DNA from: Planctomycetota bacterium
GTDB lineage: Bacteria > Planctomycetota > UBA8742 > UBA2392
DNA length: 64,000 bases
Assembly: GCA_019636215.1 (NCBI GenBank)
Contig: JAHBXZ010000013.1
Location: 88,236 to 152,235 of the forward strand
Direction: 5' to 3'
Shown: one piece after another, positions 19,251 through 27,238 of the stretch
Layout: the number at the start of each line of letters is the position of its first letter
Position numbering within the stretch: the stretch's first letter is position 1
Translations under genes and position numbers: made by a program
Notes under the pieces: model-generated
The model's input: the letters and a program-made list of their open reading frames with translations, nothing else
Databases searched by the model: none
What the model was told of the DNA's origin: nothing

Positions 19251-19280
19251 AAACCCCCGCGGCAACGCGGGGGTTTTTGT
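19251..19280 (+). terminator. Strong intrinsic terminator
   Basis: AAACCCCCGCG (19251-19261) pairs with CGCGGGGGTTT (19266-19276) around a GCAA loop and is followed by TTGTTT. It ends the long exported protein gene and overlaps the end of the converging LigD-PE-like gene by only the T tract. In reverse it also gives an A/T-flanked stem, so it may serve both genes. Confidence 0.85.
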
Positions 19281-19281
19281 T

Positions 19282-19602
19282 TCAACGCAGGCGTGTAACG
19301 ATTGTGTCGTTGCGACGCAGGGCGATGCCGTCATGCAGCACAATCGCATCGCCGTCGGCGGCCCAGGTCCCGGCGGCCACGCGGGTGACCTGCCCGCGCC
19401 CGCCGCTGATCTCGCCCTCAAAGTCCAGGTAATGCCGCCGGTGGGGGGGCAGTTCGGGCGCGGGGCAGGATTCTCCGACTGCCAGCGGCCAGCGGGCCAA
19501 TTGCCAGGTCAACAGGCGGTCTTCGCCCTCGACTTCCAGCATCAGGTCAAAGTGAGCAGCCCCGTTGACCTCGTGCCGCAGAATCACGAATCTCTGGCCC
19601 AT
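19282..19602 (-). CDS. LigD 3'-phosphoesterase-like domain protein
   Basis: Small protein of 106 residues. MGQRFVILRHE, HFDLMLEVEG and LLTWQLARW match the pattern of the N-terminal 3'-phosphoesterase domain of DNA ligase D (RFV..H....H.DL.LE...L..W). Stand-alone versions of about 110 residues are common in some bacteria; activity is unproven. The conserved His residues at the two motifs are present. The start ATG at 19602 shares two bases with the truA start on the opposite strand (CATG); an in-frame ATG at 19611 would overlap truA further. It converges on the terminator at 19251-19280. Confidence 0.6.
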   Translation of the reverse strand: MGQRFVILRHEVNGAAHFDLMLEVEGEDRLLTWQLARWPLAVGESCPAPELPPHRRHYLDFEGEISGGRGQVTRVAAGTWAADGDAIVLHDGIALRRNDTIVTRLR

Positions 19603-20479
19603 GCGCCGCATTCTGCTTGAGGTTGAGTACCACGGACAGGCCTTCTTCGGCTGGCAGCGCCAGGGGCCGGCGCGCAGCGTGCAGGCCACGCTGGAAGCGG
19701 CCATAGCCGATCTTGTGGGCCACGCGGTGCAGGTGCACGGCGCCGGGCGCACCGACCGCGGCGTACACGCGCTGGCCATGCCCGCGCATGTGGATGTGGA
19801 CTCGCGCCTGCGCTGCGACGAACTGGTGATGGCGCTGAACGCCCGGCTGCCTGCCGACTGCGCGGTGCGCACCGCCCGCGAGACAGACCCGCGCTTTCAT
19901 GCGCGCTTTGATGCCCGCAGCAAGCTGTATCGGTACCGGTTTTTCCTCAGTCGCGCCCGCAGCCCGATGCTGGCCGACCGCGCCTGCCAGGTGCCGCGCA
20001 AGCTTGATATTGATGCCATGGCCGAAGCGGCTGCCCTGCTGGTCGGCACCCATGATTTTCTGAGCTTTCGCACCAACCCGGAAGAGCAGCCCGAAGTGTC
20101 AGCGGCGGCCCCTGACGAAGACGGTTCGGATACCACCGCGGATCTGCATGGCCCGGCCGCGATCGCCCATGGCGACTTCACGCCGCCGCCCTGGCGCAAG
20201 CCGCGCCCGGTGGGCACAACCCGAACCCTGTTTGACGCCCGCCTGACACTGCGCAGCGGCGTGCTGAACCTGGATGTGCGCGGCGATGGCTTTTTGCGCG
20301 GCATGGTGCGGGCGATTGCCGGCACATTGCTTGAGGTCGGCCTTGGCAAGCAGCCGCCGACCTGGGTCACAGGCTTGCTGGATGCCCGCGACCGGCGCGA
20401 GGCCGGGCCGAATTTGCCCCCTCACGGGCTGACGCTGGTTTCAGTAGACTACCCGCCGGATCCGTTTGCAGAGCGATAG
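19601..20479 (+). CDS. truA: tRNA pseudouridine(38-40) synthase
   Basis: Converts uridines 38-40 of the tRNA anticodon arm to pseudouridine. It has 292 residues. The catalytic aspartate is Asp52 in GAGRTDRGVHALA. YHGQAFFGWQRQ at the start and RGDGFLRGMVRAIAGTLLEVG near the end are TruA hallmarks. A polar insertion with PDEDGSDTTADLHGP (about residues 167-185) makes it slightly longer than the usual 250-270. The start ATG 19601 has no ribosome site and overlaps the divergent LigD-PE-like start by two bases. The next gene starts 64 bases after the stop. Confidence 0.92.
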   Translation: MRRILLEVEYHGQAFFGWQRQGPARSVQATLEAAIADLVGHAVQVHGAGRTDRGVHALAMPAHVDVDSRLRCDELVMALNARLPADCAVRTARETDPRFHARFDARSKLYRYRFFLSRARSPMLADRACQVPRKLDIDAMAEAAALLVGTHDFLSFRTNPEEQPEVSAAAPDEDGSDTTADLHGPAAIAHGDFTPPPWRKPRPVGTTRTLFDARLTLRSGVLNLDVRGDGFLRGMVRAIAGTLLEVGLGKQPPTWVTGLLDARDRREAGPNLPPHGLTLVSVDYPPDPFAER

Positions 20480-20543
20480 GTCTTGAAGGGCCGTGGTGCG
20501 GCCCCTAGGCTTGCGCAACTACCAACGGCCACAAAGGTTGCGC

Positions 20544-21314
20544 GTGAAAGCCATCGTTTCTGACATCCATGCCAACCTCGCGGCCTGGCAGGCCGTGGCC
20601 AAGGACATCAAGTCCCATGGCATCACGGATATCATCAGCCTTGGTGACCTTGTGGGTTACGGGCCGGAGCCCGTGGACATCATTGATGTCGCGATGGATT
20701 TTCGCGTCAACCTGATGGGCAACCACGACGAGGCCGTGATCTTTGAGCCCGTGGGCTTCAATTATCGCGCGCTGACGGCGATCCGCTGGACCAAGCGCGC
20801 CCTGCAGGGCGGGCTGTTCGGGTTCAAGAACAAGAAGCGCATGAGCTTTCTGAAGTCGCTGAAGCTTACGCACCGCGAGGAAGGCGCGCTGATGGTGCAC
20901 GGCAGCCCGCGCGAGCCGACCACCGAGTACATTTTGCGCCACGACGCCAACGCCGCCAACCAGGGCGAGCCGATGGCGCAGAAGAAGATGGACGAGATCT
21001 TCCGCGCCTTTGAAACACTGTGCTTTGTCGGGCACACGCACATCCCCTGCGTGATCGGCCAGGACTTCAGTTACCAGACAGAAAAGGACCTGAACTTCGA
21101 GTTCAAACCCGAAAAGGGCAAGAAATACATCATCAACGTCGGTAGCGTGGGCCAGCCGCGCGACCGCGACACCCGGGCCTGCTACGTCATCTGGGATGAA
21201 AAGAAGTTCACCTGGCGCCGCGTCGAGTACGATGTGGCAAGCACGGCAAAAAAGATCCGCGCCATGAAAGAGCTGGACGACTACAACGCCGACCGCCTTG
21301 AGCAAGGAGTGTAA
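20544..21314 (+). CDS. Calcineurin-like metallophosphoesterase
   Basis: Binuclear-metal phosphoesterase of 256 residues, YfcE/diadenosine-tetraphosphatase-like. Metal-binding motifs are in order: SDIHAN (about 5-10), GDLVGYGPEP, GNHDE, MVHGSP and GHTHIP, ending with NVGSVGQPRD. The substrate is not evident. Start is GTG 20544, chosen because AAAGG lies about six bases upstream and the VKAIVSDIHAN beginning matches the family; an upstream in-frame start would add 17 unrelated residues. Confidence 0.85.
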   Translation: MKAIVSDIHANLAAWQAVAKDIKSHGITDIISLGDLVGYGPEPVDIIDVAMDFRVNLMGNHDEAVIFEPVGFNYRALTAIRWTKRALQGGLFGFKNKKRMSFLKSLKLTHREEGALMVHGSPREPTTEYILRHDANAANQGEPMAQKKMDEIFRAFETLCFVGHTHIPCVIGQDFSYQTEKDLNFEFKPEKGKKYIINVGSVGQPRDRDTRACYVIWDEKKFTWRRVEYDVASTAKKIRAMKELDDYNADRLEQGV

Positions 21315-21324
21315 AGCGTCCACA

Positions 21325-21345
21325 GTTGAGAGTTGAGGACGGCAG
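21325..21345. repeat. Short AGTTGAGAGTTGAG direct repeat
   Basis: CAGTTGAGAGTTGAGG is a two-unit degenerate repeat in the 116-base gap before hpf. It resembles the other short text-like intergenic repeats of this window. TTGACA occurs at 21386-21391 but lacks a clear -10. Confidence 0.3.
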
Positions 21346-21430
21346 AATCGTGGCCCAGGTATCAGCCCGCCTGGTGCGACCGTTCTTGACACTCCGACCC
21401 AAACCCTGAACAGGAAGTCCAAGGAGAGCC

Positions 21431-21826
21431 ATGCGCATCACCATCACTGCCAAGCACGTCAAGGTCACCGACACCATGAAGGAGTACGCGCGCGACAAGA
21501 TCGAGCGCCTGGACCGGTACTTTGACCGCATCGACACCATCCAGGTGCTGATGAACAAGGACGGCAAGGAAAACGTCTGCGAAATCAACATCCACACCGA
21601 CACGCACAACCAGCTTTCGGCCGTGGTGCATAACCAGGACGACATGCATGCGGCCGTGGACCTGTGCCTGGACAAGATCCAGACGCAGCTCAAGAAGGTC
21701 AAAGAAAAGCTCAAAAGCCACAAGGGTGCCGACAAGCGCAAGAAGCTGGGCCGCGACGTCAAGCGCCTGACCCAGCGACTGCCACGCATTGATGAAGCGT
21801 CCTATGAGGACGCCAAGAACGAGTAA
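21431..21826 (+). CDS. hpf: Ribosome hibernation promoting factor, short form
   Basis: Binds the 30S subunit in the decoding region and silences ribosomes in slow growth. It has 131 residues. The beta-alpha-beta-beta-beta-alpha S30AE fold is recognisable: MRITITAKHVKVTDTMKEYA, then the EINIHTDTH strand, and HAAVDLCLDKIQTQLKKVK, the long basic second helix. There is no C-terminal dimerisation domain, so it is the short HPF/YfiA type, with a lysine-rich tail. Ribosome site AAGGAG lies before ATG 21431. yvcK starts six bases after the stop, so the two are co-transcribed. Confidence 0.92.
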   Translation: MRITITAKHVKVTDTMKEYARDKIERLDRYFDRIDTIQVLMNKDGKENVCEINIHTDTHNQLSAVVHNQDDMHAAVDLCLDKIQTQLKKVKEKLKSHKGADKRKKLGRDVKRLTQRLPRIDEASYEDAKNE

Positions 21827-21832
21827 GTCCCG

Positions 21833-22831
21833 ATGGCGATTTTCCCGCGCCTGTTCCGACGTTCGCCCGCCGTGGTCGCCATCGGCGGCGGCACCGGCGC
21901 GTCGGGCCTGCTGCGCGGCCTGAAGGAACACACGGACAAGCTTACCGCCGTAGTCACCGTGGCCGACGATGGCGGCAGCAGCGGCCGGTTTCGCAAGGAG
22001 TTCGGAATGTTGCCCCCGGGCGACATCCGCAATTGCCTGGCGGCCATGAGCGACGGCGGCCAGGCGCTGGAAAAACTGTTCCAGTACCGCTTCGACGAAG
22101 GCGACTTCAAAGGCCACCCCTTTGGCAACATCTTTCTGGCCGCGCTGACCCGCGTGACCGGCAGCTTTGAGTCCGCAGTGCGCGAGGCCAACTCGATCCT
22201 TAGCGTTCGCGGCCGCGTGCTGCCCGCCACCACGGCCAAGGTCTCGCTGGTGGCGGAACACGCCGACGGCACCAAGACCACCGGCGAAACGCTGGTCGGC
22301 AAGGTGACCAAGCCGGTGGTGAAACTGGGCCTGCGGCCCGAAGACGCGCCGGCCGGCGCCGACGTGGTGGACGCGATTGAAAGTGCCGACCTTGTGCTGC
22401 TGGGCCCCGGCAGCCTGTACACCAGCGTGCTGCCCAACCTGTTGATCCGCGACATTCGCGCCGCGCTTGACCGCACAGAGGCCGTGATCGGTTACGTCTG
22501 CAACATCATGACCCAGCCCGGCGAGACCCAGGGCTTTGCCGCCAGCAAACATGCCCAGGTCATCATTGACCACACCGGGCCTGACCTGGTTGACTTTGTT
22601 GTCGTCAACACCGGCAACGTGCCGCCAAGGCTTGAGGCCGCCTACGCCGCCGAAGGCGCCGCGCCCGTGGTTGCCGACATGGACGCGCTGAACGCGCTGC
22701 CCGGTAAACCGCGCATCCTTGCCGCCGACCTGGTGTACGCCGACAGCGTAGTACGCCACCACCCCGGCAAGCTGGCCGAGCTGTGCCTGGAAACCTTCCG
22801 CGAAGTCGGCAAGCAACGCGCCAAGGCCTGA
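21833..22831 (+). CDS. yvcK: YvcK/CofD-family UDP-sugar-binding protein
   Basis: Member of the YvcK (gluconeogenesis factor) branch of the CofD family, 332 residues. In Bacillus it binds UDP-GlcNAc and is needed for morphology on gluconeogenic carbon; the role here is inferred. Motifs: AIGGGTGASGLLRGLK, TVADDGGSSGRFRKEF, PGDIRNCLAAMS, LGPGSLYTSVLPNLL and CNIMTQPGET. It follows hpf by six bases. The next gene is on the opposite strand, with three bases between stops. Confidence 0.9.
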   Translation: MAIFPRLFRRSPAVVAIGGGTGASGLLRGLKEHTDKLTAVVTVADDGGSSGRFRKEFGMLPPGDIRNCLAAMSDGGQALEKLFQYRFDEGDFKGHPFGNIFLAALTRVTGSFESAVREANSILSVRGRVLPATTAKVSLVAEHADGTKTTGETLVGKVTKPVVKLGLRPEDAPAGADVVDAIESADLVLLGPGSLYTSVLPNLLIRDIRAALDRTEAVIGYVCNIMTQPGETQGFAASKHAQVIIDHTGPDLVDFVVVNTGNVPPRLEAAYAAEGAAPVVADMDALNALPGKPRILAADLVYADSVVRHHPGKLAELCLETFREVGKQRAKA

Positions 22832-22834
22832 CAG

Positions 22835-23593
22835 TCACTTCGGCTTCCATTGGGCCGGGTCCTGCTGGTACCATGCCTTGAGTTGCTCGTACAGCGCCGG
22901 GTGTTTCTTGCGCAACTGGCGCGGCTTCTCAAAGAACGCTTCCGTGGCAACGGCGAAGAACTCGGCGGGGTTGGTGCCGCCGTACTCATCCAGCACGTGC
23001 TTCATCGGGCCGCGCAGGCGCTCGTACTCGGCGCCAAGCACCTGCGCCCAGGGGCCGTACATGCCGCGGTTGGGCAGGTCGGGCGCACCGTCGGCTGTGC
23101 CGTCTTACTGGTCAAGCTGGTGCGCGAACTCGTGCAGCACCACGTTGTGACCGTCGTGCATGTTCACGCTGCCGCCCAGCGCGGCATCCCAGGCCAGGAT
23201 CACGTTGCCGCGCGTCCAGCTTTGGCCCAGGGTCACGACATCGCGCTCGCTGACCAGGCCGTTGTCATGGTTCTTCTGGGTGGTCTTGAACGCGCCGGGA
23301 TAGACCAGCACGTTATGAAGTTCCGGAAAGTAATCGTGCTTCCGGTGCAGCAGAAGCAGGCAGGCCTGGGCGGCGATGGTGACGCGGATTTCCTCGGTGA
23401 GTTCCAGCCCGCCGCAGCCTTCAAAGTGTTTCTCGGCCAGAAACACCTGCACATGGCCCAGCAGCTCGTCGCGGTCCGGCGTCGGCAGAAGGCCGAACAT
23501 GGGCACGTTGCGCGCAATCACCTCGCGCCAGGTTGGAGGAAATGGCTGCGCCCGCAGTCGCGCGCGGCGCCGATTCTTGAGCCATCCGAACAT
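22835..23593 (-). pseudogene. mtfA: mtfA zinc peptidase interrupted by one in-frame TAA
   Basis: MtfA family (Mlc titration factor A, M90 zinc peptidase). The 5' part (23593-23108) codes for 162 residues ending HEFAHQLDQ, which contains the zinc-binding H-E-x-x-H (His154, Glu155, His158). The next codon is TAA (forward tta at 23105-23107). The same frame continues with DGTADGAPDLPNRGMYGPW and the family's later motif DEYGGTNPAEFFAVATEAFF, finishing QLKAWYQQDPAQWKPK at 22835. In relatives this junction reads H-E-x-x-H-x-L-D-x-x-D-G, so the TAA replaces one ordinary codon, possibly GAA. Everything else looks intact at the usual length of about 250 codons. It may be a recent nonsense mutation, a sequencing error or readthrough; the truncated form would lack the third zinc ligand. 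Confidence 0.75.
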
Positions 23594-23642
23594 GCAGGTG
23601 TGTTACGTCCGCCGGGGCATTCCGGCCATGGCCCGGCATCGC

Positions 23643-26600
23643 TCAGGCCGTGGCCAGTGCCGGGTTCAGCTTTTCCTCGGCAAGCTTCTTCAGGCCGCGC
23701 AGGTCCAGCTTGCCGGTGCCCAGAATCGGCAGTGCCGGAACTTCGACAAAGTCGCTGGCCCTTGGAATGAACAGGTTTGGCAGGCCCTGCTTCTGCAGGC
23801 CTTCCACCAGAACTTCCACGGTGACGGTGCACTGCACGTGGACAACGACAATGCGTTCGCCCTTGCGTTCGTCGCGCACGGCCGTGACGGCAAACACCTG
23901 GGTGGGGGATTCGATGCAGGCGTGCAGGGCTTCTTCGATCTTGATGTGCGGCACCATTTCGCCGCCGATCTTGCTGAACCGGGAAAGGCGGTCGGTGATT
24001 GCGATGTAGCCTTCTTCGTCAAGCTTGGCGATGTCGCCGGTCACGTACCAGCCGTCGCGCAGCACTGTTTCGTTCAGGTCGGGCCTGTCCAGGTAGCCCT
24101 TCATCACGTTGGGGCCCTTGACCAGCAGCATGCCGGGCGTGCCCACGGGCAGGGGCTCAAACGTGTCGGGGTCTACAACCTTGACACTGACACCGGGCAG
24201 AGGCTGGCCCACCGTGCCAAGCCGGTTGCCCTTCTGGTAAAAGCCCCGGGCGCGGTAATCCAGGCTGTTGACGGCGATTACCGGCGAGCATTCCGTGGCG
24301 CCATAGCCCTCCAGAATCTCGACTCCGAAGTGTTCCTTGAACGCAGTGGCAAACTTCGGCGAGAGTTTTTCGGCGCCGGCCACAACCAGCCGCATGCTGC
24401 CGAACTGCCCGGGCTGGATGCGTTTCATGTACATCTGCAGGAATGTCGGTGTCGCGCAGATGGCGGTGCCGCCGTAACCCTCGCACAGGTGCCCGATGGT
24501 TTCGGCATCCAGCGGGTTGGGCGCAAGAATCAGCGCCGGGCCCACGTGCACGCCCACCCACAACAGCAGGTTGCCGAAGCTGTGAAACAGCGGCAGCAGG
24601 TGCACCAGTTTGTCGCGGTCGTCAAAGTGCAGGGTCTGGGCCGCGCTTTCCACGTTGCTCAGGATATTGAAGTGCGAAAGCTGCACGCCCTTGGGTTCGC
24701 CGGTGCTGCCGCTGCTGAAGATGATTGTGGCAATGTCGTCCATTTCGGGCCGCTTGCGCGCGTGCACCAGCCTCTCAATCGCGAAGTACGGCATGATCGC
24801 GGCAAACAGCATGGCCTTGAGCCGTTCGCGCGTGTTGATCGTGGGCGCCACGTCTTCCAGGTACACCAGTTGCACATTGGCCGGTGGATCAAGTTTGGCC
24901 TTTTCCAGAAACGCGCGGCTGGTGACCACGGTTTTGAGGCCGGCCTGCGTGCAGGCGGCCTCCATGCCCGATCTGCCGGTGGTGTAGTTCAGGTTGACAA
25001 AACAGCGCGCCGAAATCGCCGCGGCCATGTTCACCAGCGCACCGGCCACACTGGGCGGCAACAGGATGCCCACGCGCTGCTGGTCGGCCCAGATTTTGCG
25101 CAGCGCCCTCGCCAGGGCTATCGCACCAGTGACAGCCTTGAGCTTGATCAGCGCGCCGCGCACGGGATCGGCCAGGCCCACCTGCATCGGGTGGCGGCGC
25201 GCCCAGCGCACCACGCTGTAGCCCAGCGGCAGCATGCCCTGCTTGCGAAGATTCCAGCCCTGCTGCGAAAGGTCGTGTACCGCGCGGCGCACGTCCGTAA
25301 GCGGCGTGGAGGCCGGCATGGGCTCGCCGAACAGCACATTGATCGGCCGCGGAAACCGGCGCGGCAGCTTGGTCACCATGCGCCCGCCCGAGGGGCTGAA
25401 CACGCTGCCCCACACGTTGTCGAGCTGCATGGGGATGATGGGCACGTTGCGGCCCTTTACGATGATCTCGGCCCCGCGTCGAAACGGCAGCAGCATGCCG
25501 ATGCGGCTGATCTCGCCCTCGGCAAAAATGCAGACCAGTTCGCCTTCGTCCAGGTACTTGCCGGCGTCTTTCAAGGCGCGCATGACAACCTTGGGCCCGC
25601 CGGTGCTGGAAACCGGTATCGCCCCCAGCGCTTTCATGAAGGGCTTCAGCAACGGGTGGTAGAAGTAGCTTTCGTCCACGATGAACCGCACCGGCCGGTC
25701 AATGGAGGCCAGCACGAACAGCCCGTCCGCCAGCGACAGGTGATTGGCCACCAGCAGCGCACCGCCGGTGCGCGGCACGTGGCCGCGGCCGGAAACATGG
25801 ATGCGGTACGCCGTGTTGGCCAGGATGATCGCCACCAGCCGCACCAGCGCGTCCGGCAGCAGCTTGATGGCCCAGGCCGTGCCCGCCAGCGTGATGCCTG
25901 CCGCGCCCAGGAAAATGCCCGCGGGCGAAAGCCCCGCAAAGAACGCCAGCCCCGTGCCCAGCAGCGACCCGGCCAGGATGCCGCTGAACACAAAGATGTT
26001 CGCCAGCGCGATCACGCTGCCGCGACGGTCCGGCGGCGAAAGCGATTGCAGCACCGCATGCAGCGGCACCACGATCAGGCCGCTGCTGACACCCATCAGC
26101 GACATCAGCACGCAGACGCCCGTCATGCCCGGCCGCGTGATGCCCAGCAGCAGTGTCATCGCGCCCAGGCCGATGCTGCCCAGCGGGATCAGGCCGTATT
26201 CAACCTTGCCGCTGCTCAGGCGGCCGGCCAGCACAGAGCCTGCGCCCACACCCACGGCAAACAGCGCCAGCGGCAGCCCCGCCACCTCATCGCCGGCGCG
26301 CACCACAGATTTCATGTACACGACCAGGTTCTGGCCCAGCAGGCTGGCCACGCCCCAGAACAGCGTGCTGCCCAGCACCGTCAGCCACAGCACGCGGCTG
26401 GCGCGCACGGTTTTCCAGGCGGCCACAATGCCGCCCTGCTGGCCCGGCGCGCGCGCGGCCGGGACCTTGGGCACGGCAAACGACGCCGCAAAGCCCACAA
26501 CCGAACAGCCCAGCAGCGGCGCCAGCGCAATCCAGGTGGATTCACCGGCGGTTTTCAGCAGCACGCCGCCCAGGCCGGTGCCGGCGATGATCGCCACGAA

Positions 26601-27089
26601 CGTCCACAGTTCGAGGGCGCCATTGCCGCGCGAGAGTTTCTCGTGCGGCAGAATCTCGGGCAGAATGCCGTACTTGGCGGGGCTGAACAGCGCGCTTTGC
26701 ACGCCCATGCCAGCCAGCACCGCAAGCAGCGGCCAGAACGCGTCCGATGGCGCAAGCACTATCAGCGCAAGCGCCGTCGCCACCAGCAGCACTTCCAGGC
26801 CCTTGAGGGCAATGATCACCTTGCGCTTGCTGATGCGGTCGGCCAGCGCGCCGGCCGGGATCGAAAACAGCACCAGCGGCAGGGTAAGCGCCACCAGCGC
26901 GCCCGAGGTCACGTACTGCGACATCTCCGCATACTCGCGGCCCTGGGTGGACATGCCGCGCGTGAAGATGCCGATACCCAGCAACGTCAGGATCATCTTC
27001 AGCGCGTTGTCGTTGAACGCGCCGAAAAACTGCGTAACCAGCAGGCCGGGCAGCGGGCGTCTGGCGATTGTGGGTGCGGCCTCGGCCAT
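23643..27089 (-). CDS. aas: LplT-PlsC-acyl-ACP synthetase fusion (Aas-like)
   Basis: Trifunctional phospholipid-repair protein of 1148 residues. Residues about 1-400 are a major-facilitator transporter like LplT (starts QFFGAFNDNALKMILTLLG), which flips lysophospholipid inward. Residues about 430-610 are a PlsC/LPLAT acyltransferase with NHLSLADG (H-x4-D, near 450) and FAEGEISR. Residues about 640-1148 are an AMP-forming acyl-ACP/CoA synthetase with IIFSSGSTGEPKGVQLSH (near 790), GYGATECSPV, TGDIAKLDEEGYIAITDR and the GTGKLD catalytic-lysine motif. E. coli carries these as LplT plus Aas; the full fusion is known in several phyla. The promoter region holds a perfect palindrome. It is 49 bases upstream of mtfA on the same strand. 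Confidence 0.88.
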   Translation of the reverse strand: MAEAAPTIARRPLPGLLVTQFFGAFNDNALKMILTLLGIGIFTRGMSTQGREYAEMSQYVTSGALVALTLPLVLFSIPAGALADRISKRKVIIALKGLEVLLVATALALIVLAPSDAFWPLLAVLAGMGVQSALFSPAKYGILPEILPHEKLSRGNGALELWTFVAIIAGTGLGGVLLKTAGESTWIALAPLLGCSVVGFAASFAVPKVPAARAPGQQGGIVAAWKTVRASRVLWLTVLGSTLFWGVASLLGQNLVVYMKSVVRAGDEVAGLPLALFAVGVGAGSVLAGRLSSGKVEYGLIPLGSIGLGAMTLLLGITRPGMTGVCVLMSLMGVSSGLIVVPLHAVLQSLSPPDRRGSVIALANIFVFSGILAGSLLGTGLAFFAGLSPAGIFLGAAGITLAGTAWAIKLLPDALVRLVAIILANTAYRIHVSGRGHVPRTGGALLVANHLSLADGLFVLASIDRPVRFIVDESYFYHPLLKPFMKALGAIPVSSTGGPKVVMRALKDAGKYLDEGELVCIFAEGEISRIGMLLPFRRGAEIIVKGRNVPIIPMQLDNVWGSVFSPSGGRMVTKLPRRFPRPINVLFGEPMPASTPLTDVRRAVHDLSQQGWNLRKQGMLPLGYSVVRWARRHPMQVGLADPVRGALIKLKAVTGAIALARALRKIWADQQRVGILLPPSVAGALVNMAAAISARCFVNLNYTTGRSGMEAACTQAGLKTVVTSRAFLEKAKLDPPANVQLVYLEDVAPTINTRERLKAMLFAAIMPYFAIERLVHARKRPEMDDIATIIFSSGSTGEPKGVQLSHFNILSNVESAAQTLHFDDRDKLVHLLPLFHSFGNLLLWVGVHVGPALILAPNPLDAETIGHLCEGYGGTAICATPTFLQMYMKRIQPGQFGSMRLVVAGAEKLSPKFATAFKEHFGVEILEGYGATECSPVIAVNSLDYRARGFYQKGNRLGTVGQPLPGVSVKVVDPDTFEPLPVGTPGMLLVKGPNVMKGYLDRPDLNETVLRDGWYVTGDIAKLDEEGYIAITDRLSRFSKIGGEMVPHIKIEEALHACIESPTQVFAVTAVRDERKGERIVVVHVQCTVTVEVLVEGLQKQGLPNLFIPRASDFVEVPALPILGTGKLDLRGLKKLAEEKLNPALATA

Positions 27090-27114
27090 CTTGTCTCCAC
27101 CGCGGCATCAAAAC

Positions 27115-27140
27115 ATAACGGCAGTATATCATGCCGTTAT
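27115..27140 (-). promoter_or_regulatory. Promoter with embedded palindromic operator
   Basis: ATAACGGCA (27115-27123) and TGCCGTTAT (27132-27140) are perfect inverted repeats 8 bases apart. Read on the minus strand, the centre gives TATACT as a -10 box with TTGCAT 16 bases upstream (about 27143-27148). A repressor bound here would block transcription of the aas-like gene, which has its own ribosome site GGAG before ATG 27089. The regulator is not identified. Confidence 0.6.
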
Positions 27141-27174
27141 CAAGATGCAAGCGGGTTGAACAGGGCAAGGATCA

Positions 27175-27228
27175 TAAAGAAGCCACGCGCCCGCGCGACG
27201 GGTTTCGGCGCGCGGGCCCGTGGCTTTT
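27175..27228 (-). terminator. Hairpin terminator after the 27239-28675 gene
   Basis: AGCCACGCGCCCGCGC at 27181-27196 pairs with the GCGCGGGCCCGTGGCT arm ending at 27224, with one internal mismatch. On the minus strand it is followed by TCTTT, on the plus strand by TTTC. It lies just beyond the stop of the minus-strand gene ending at 27239. Confidence 0.6.
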
Positions 27229-27238
27229 CAGGCTGCGG

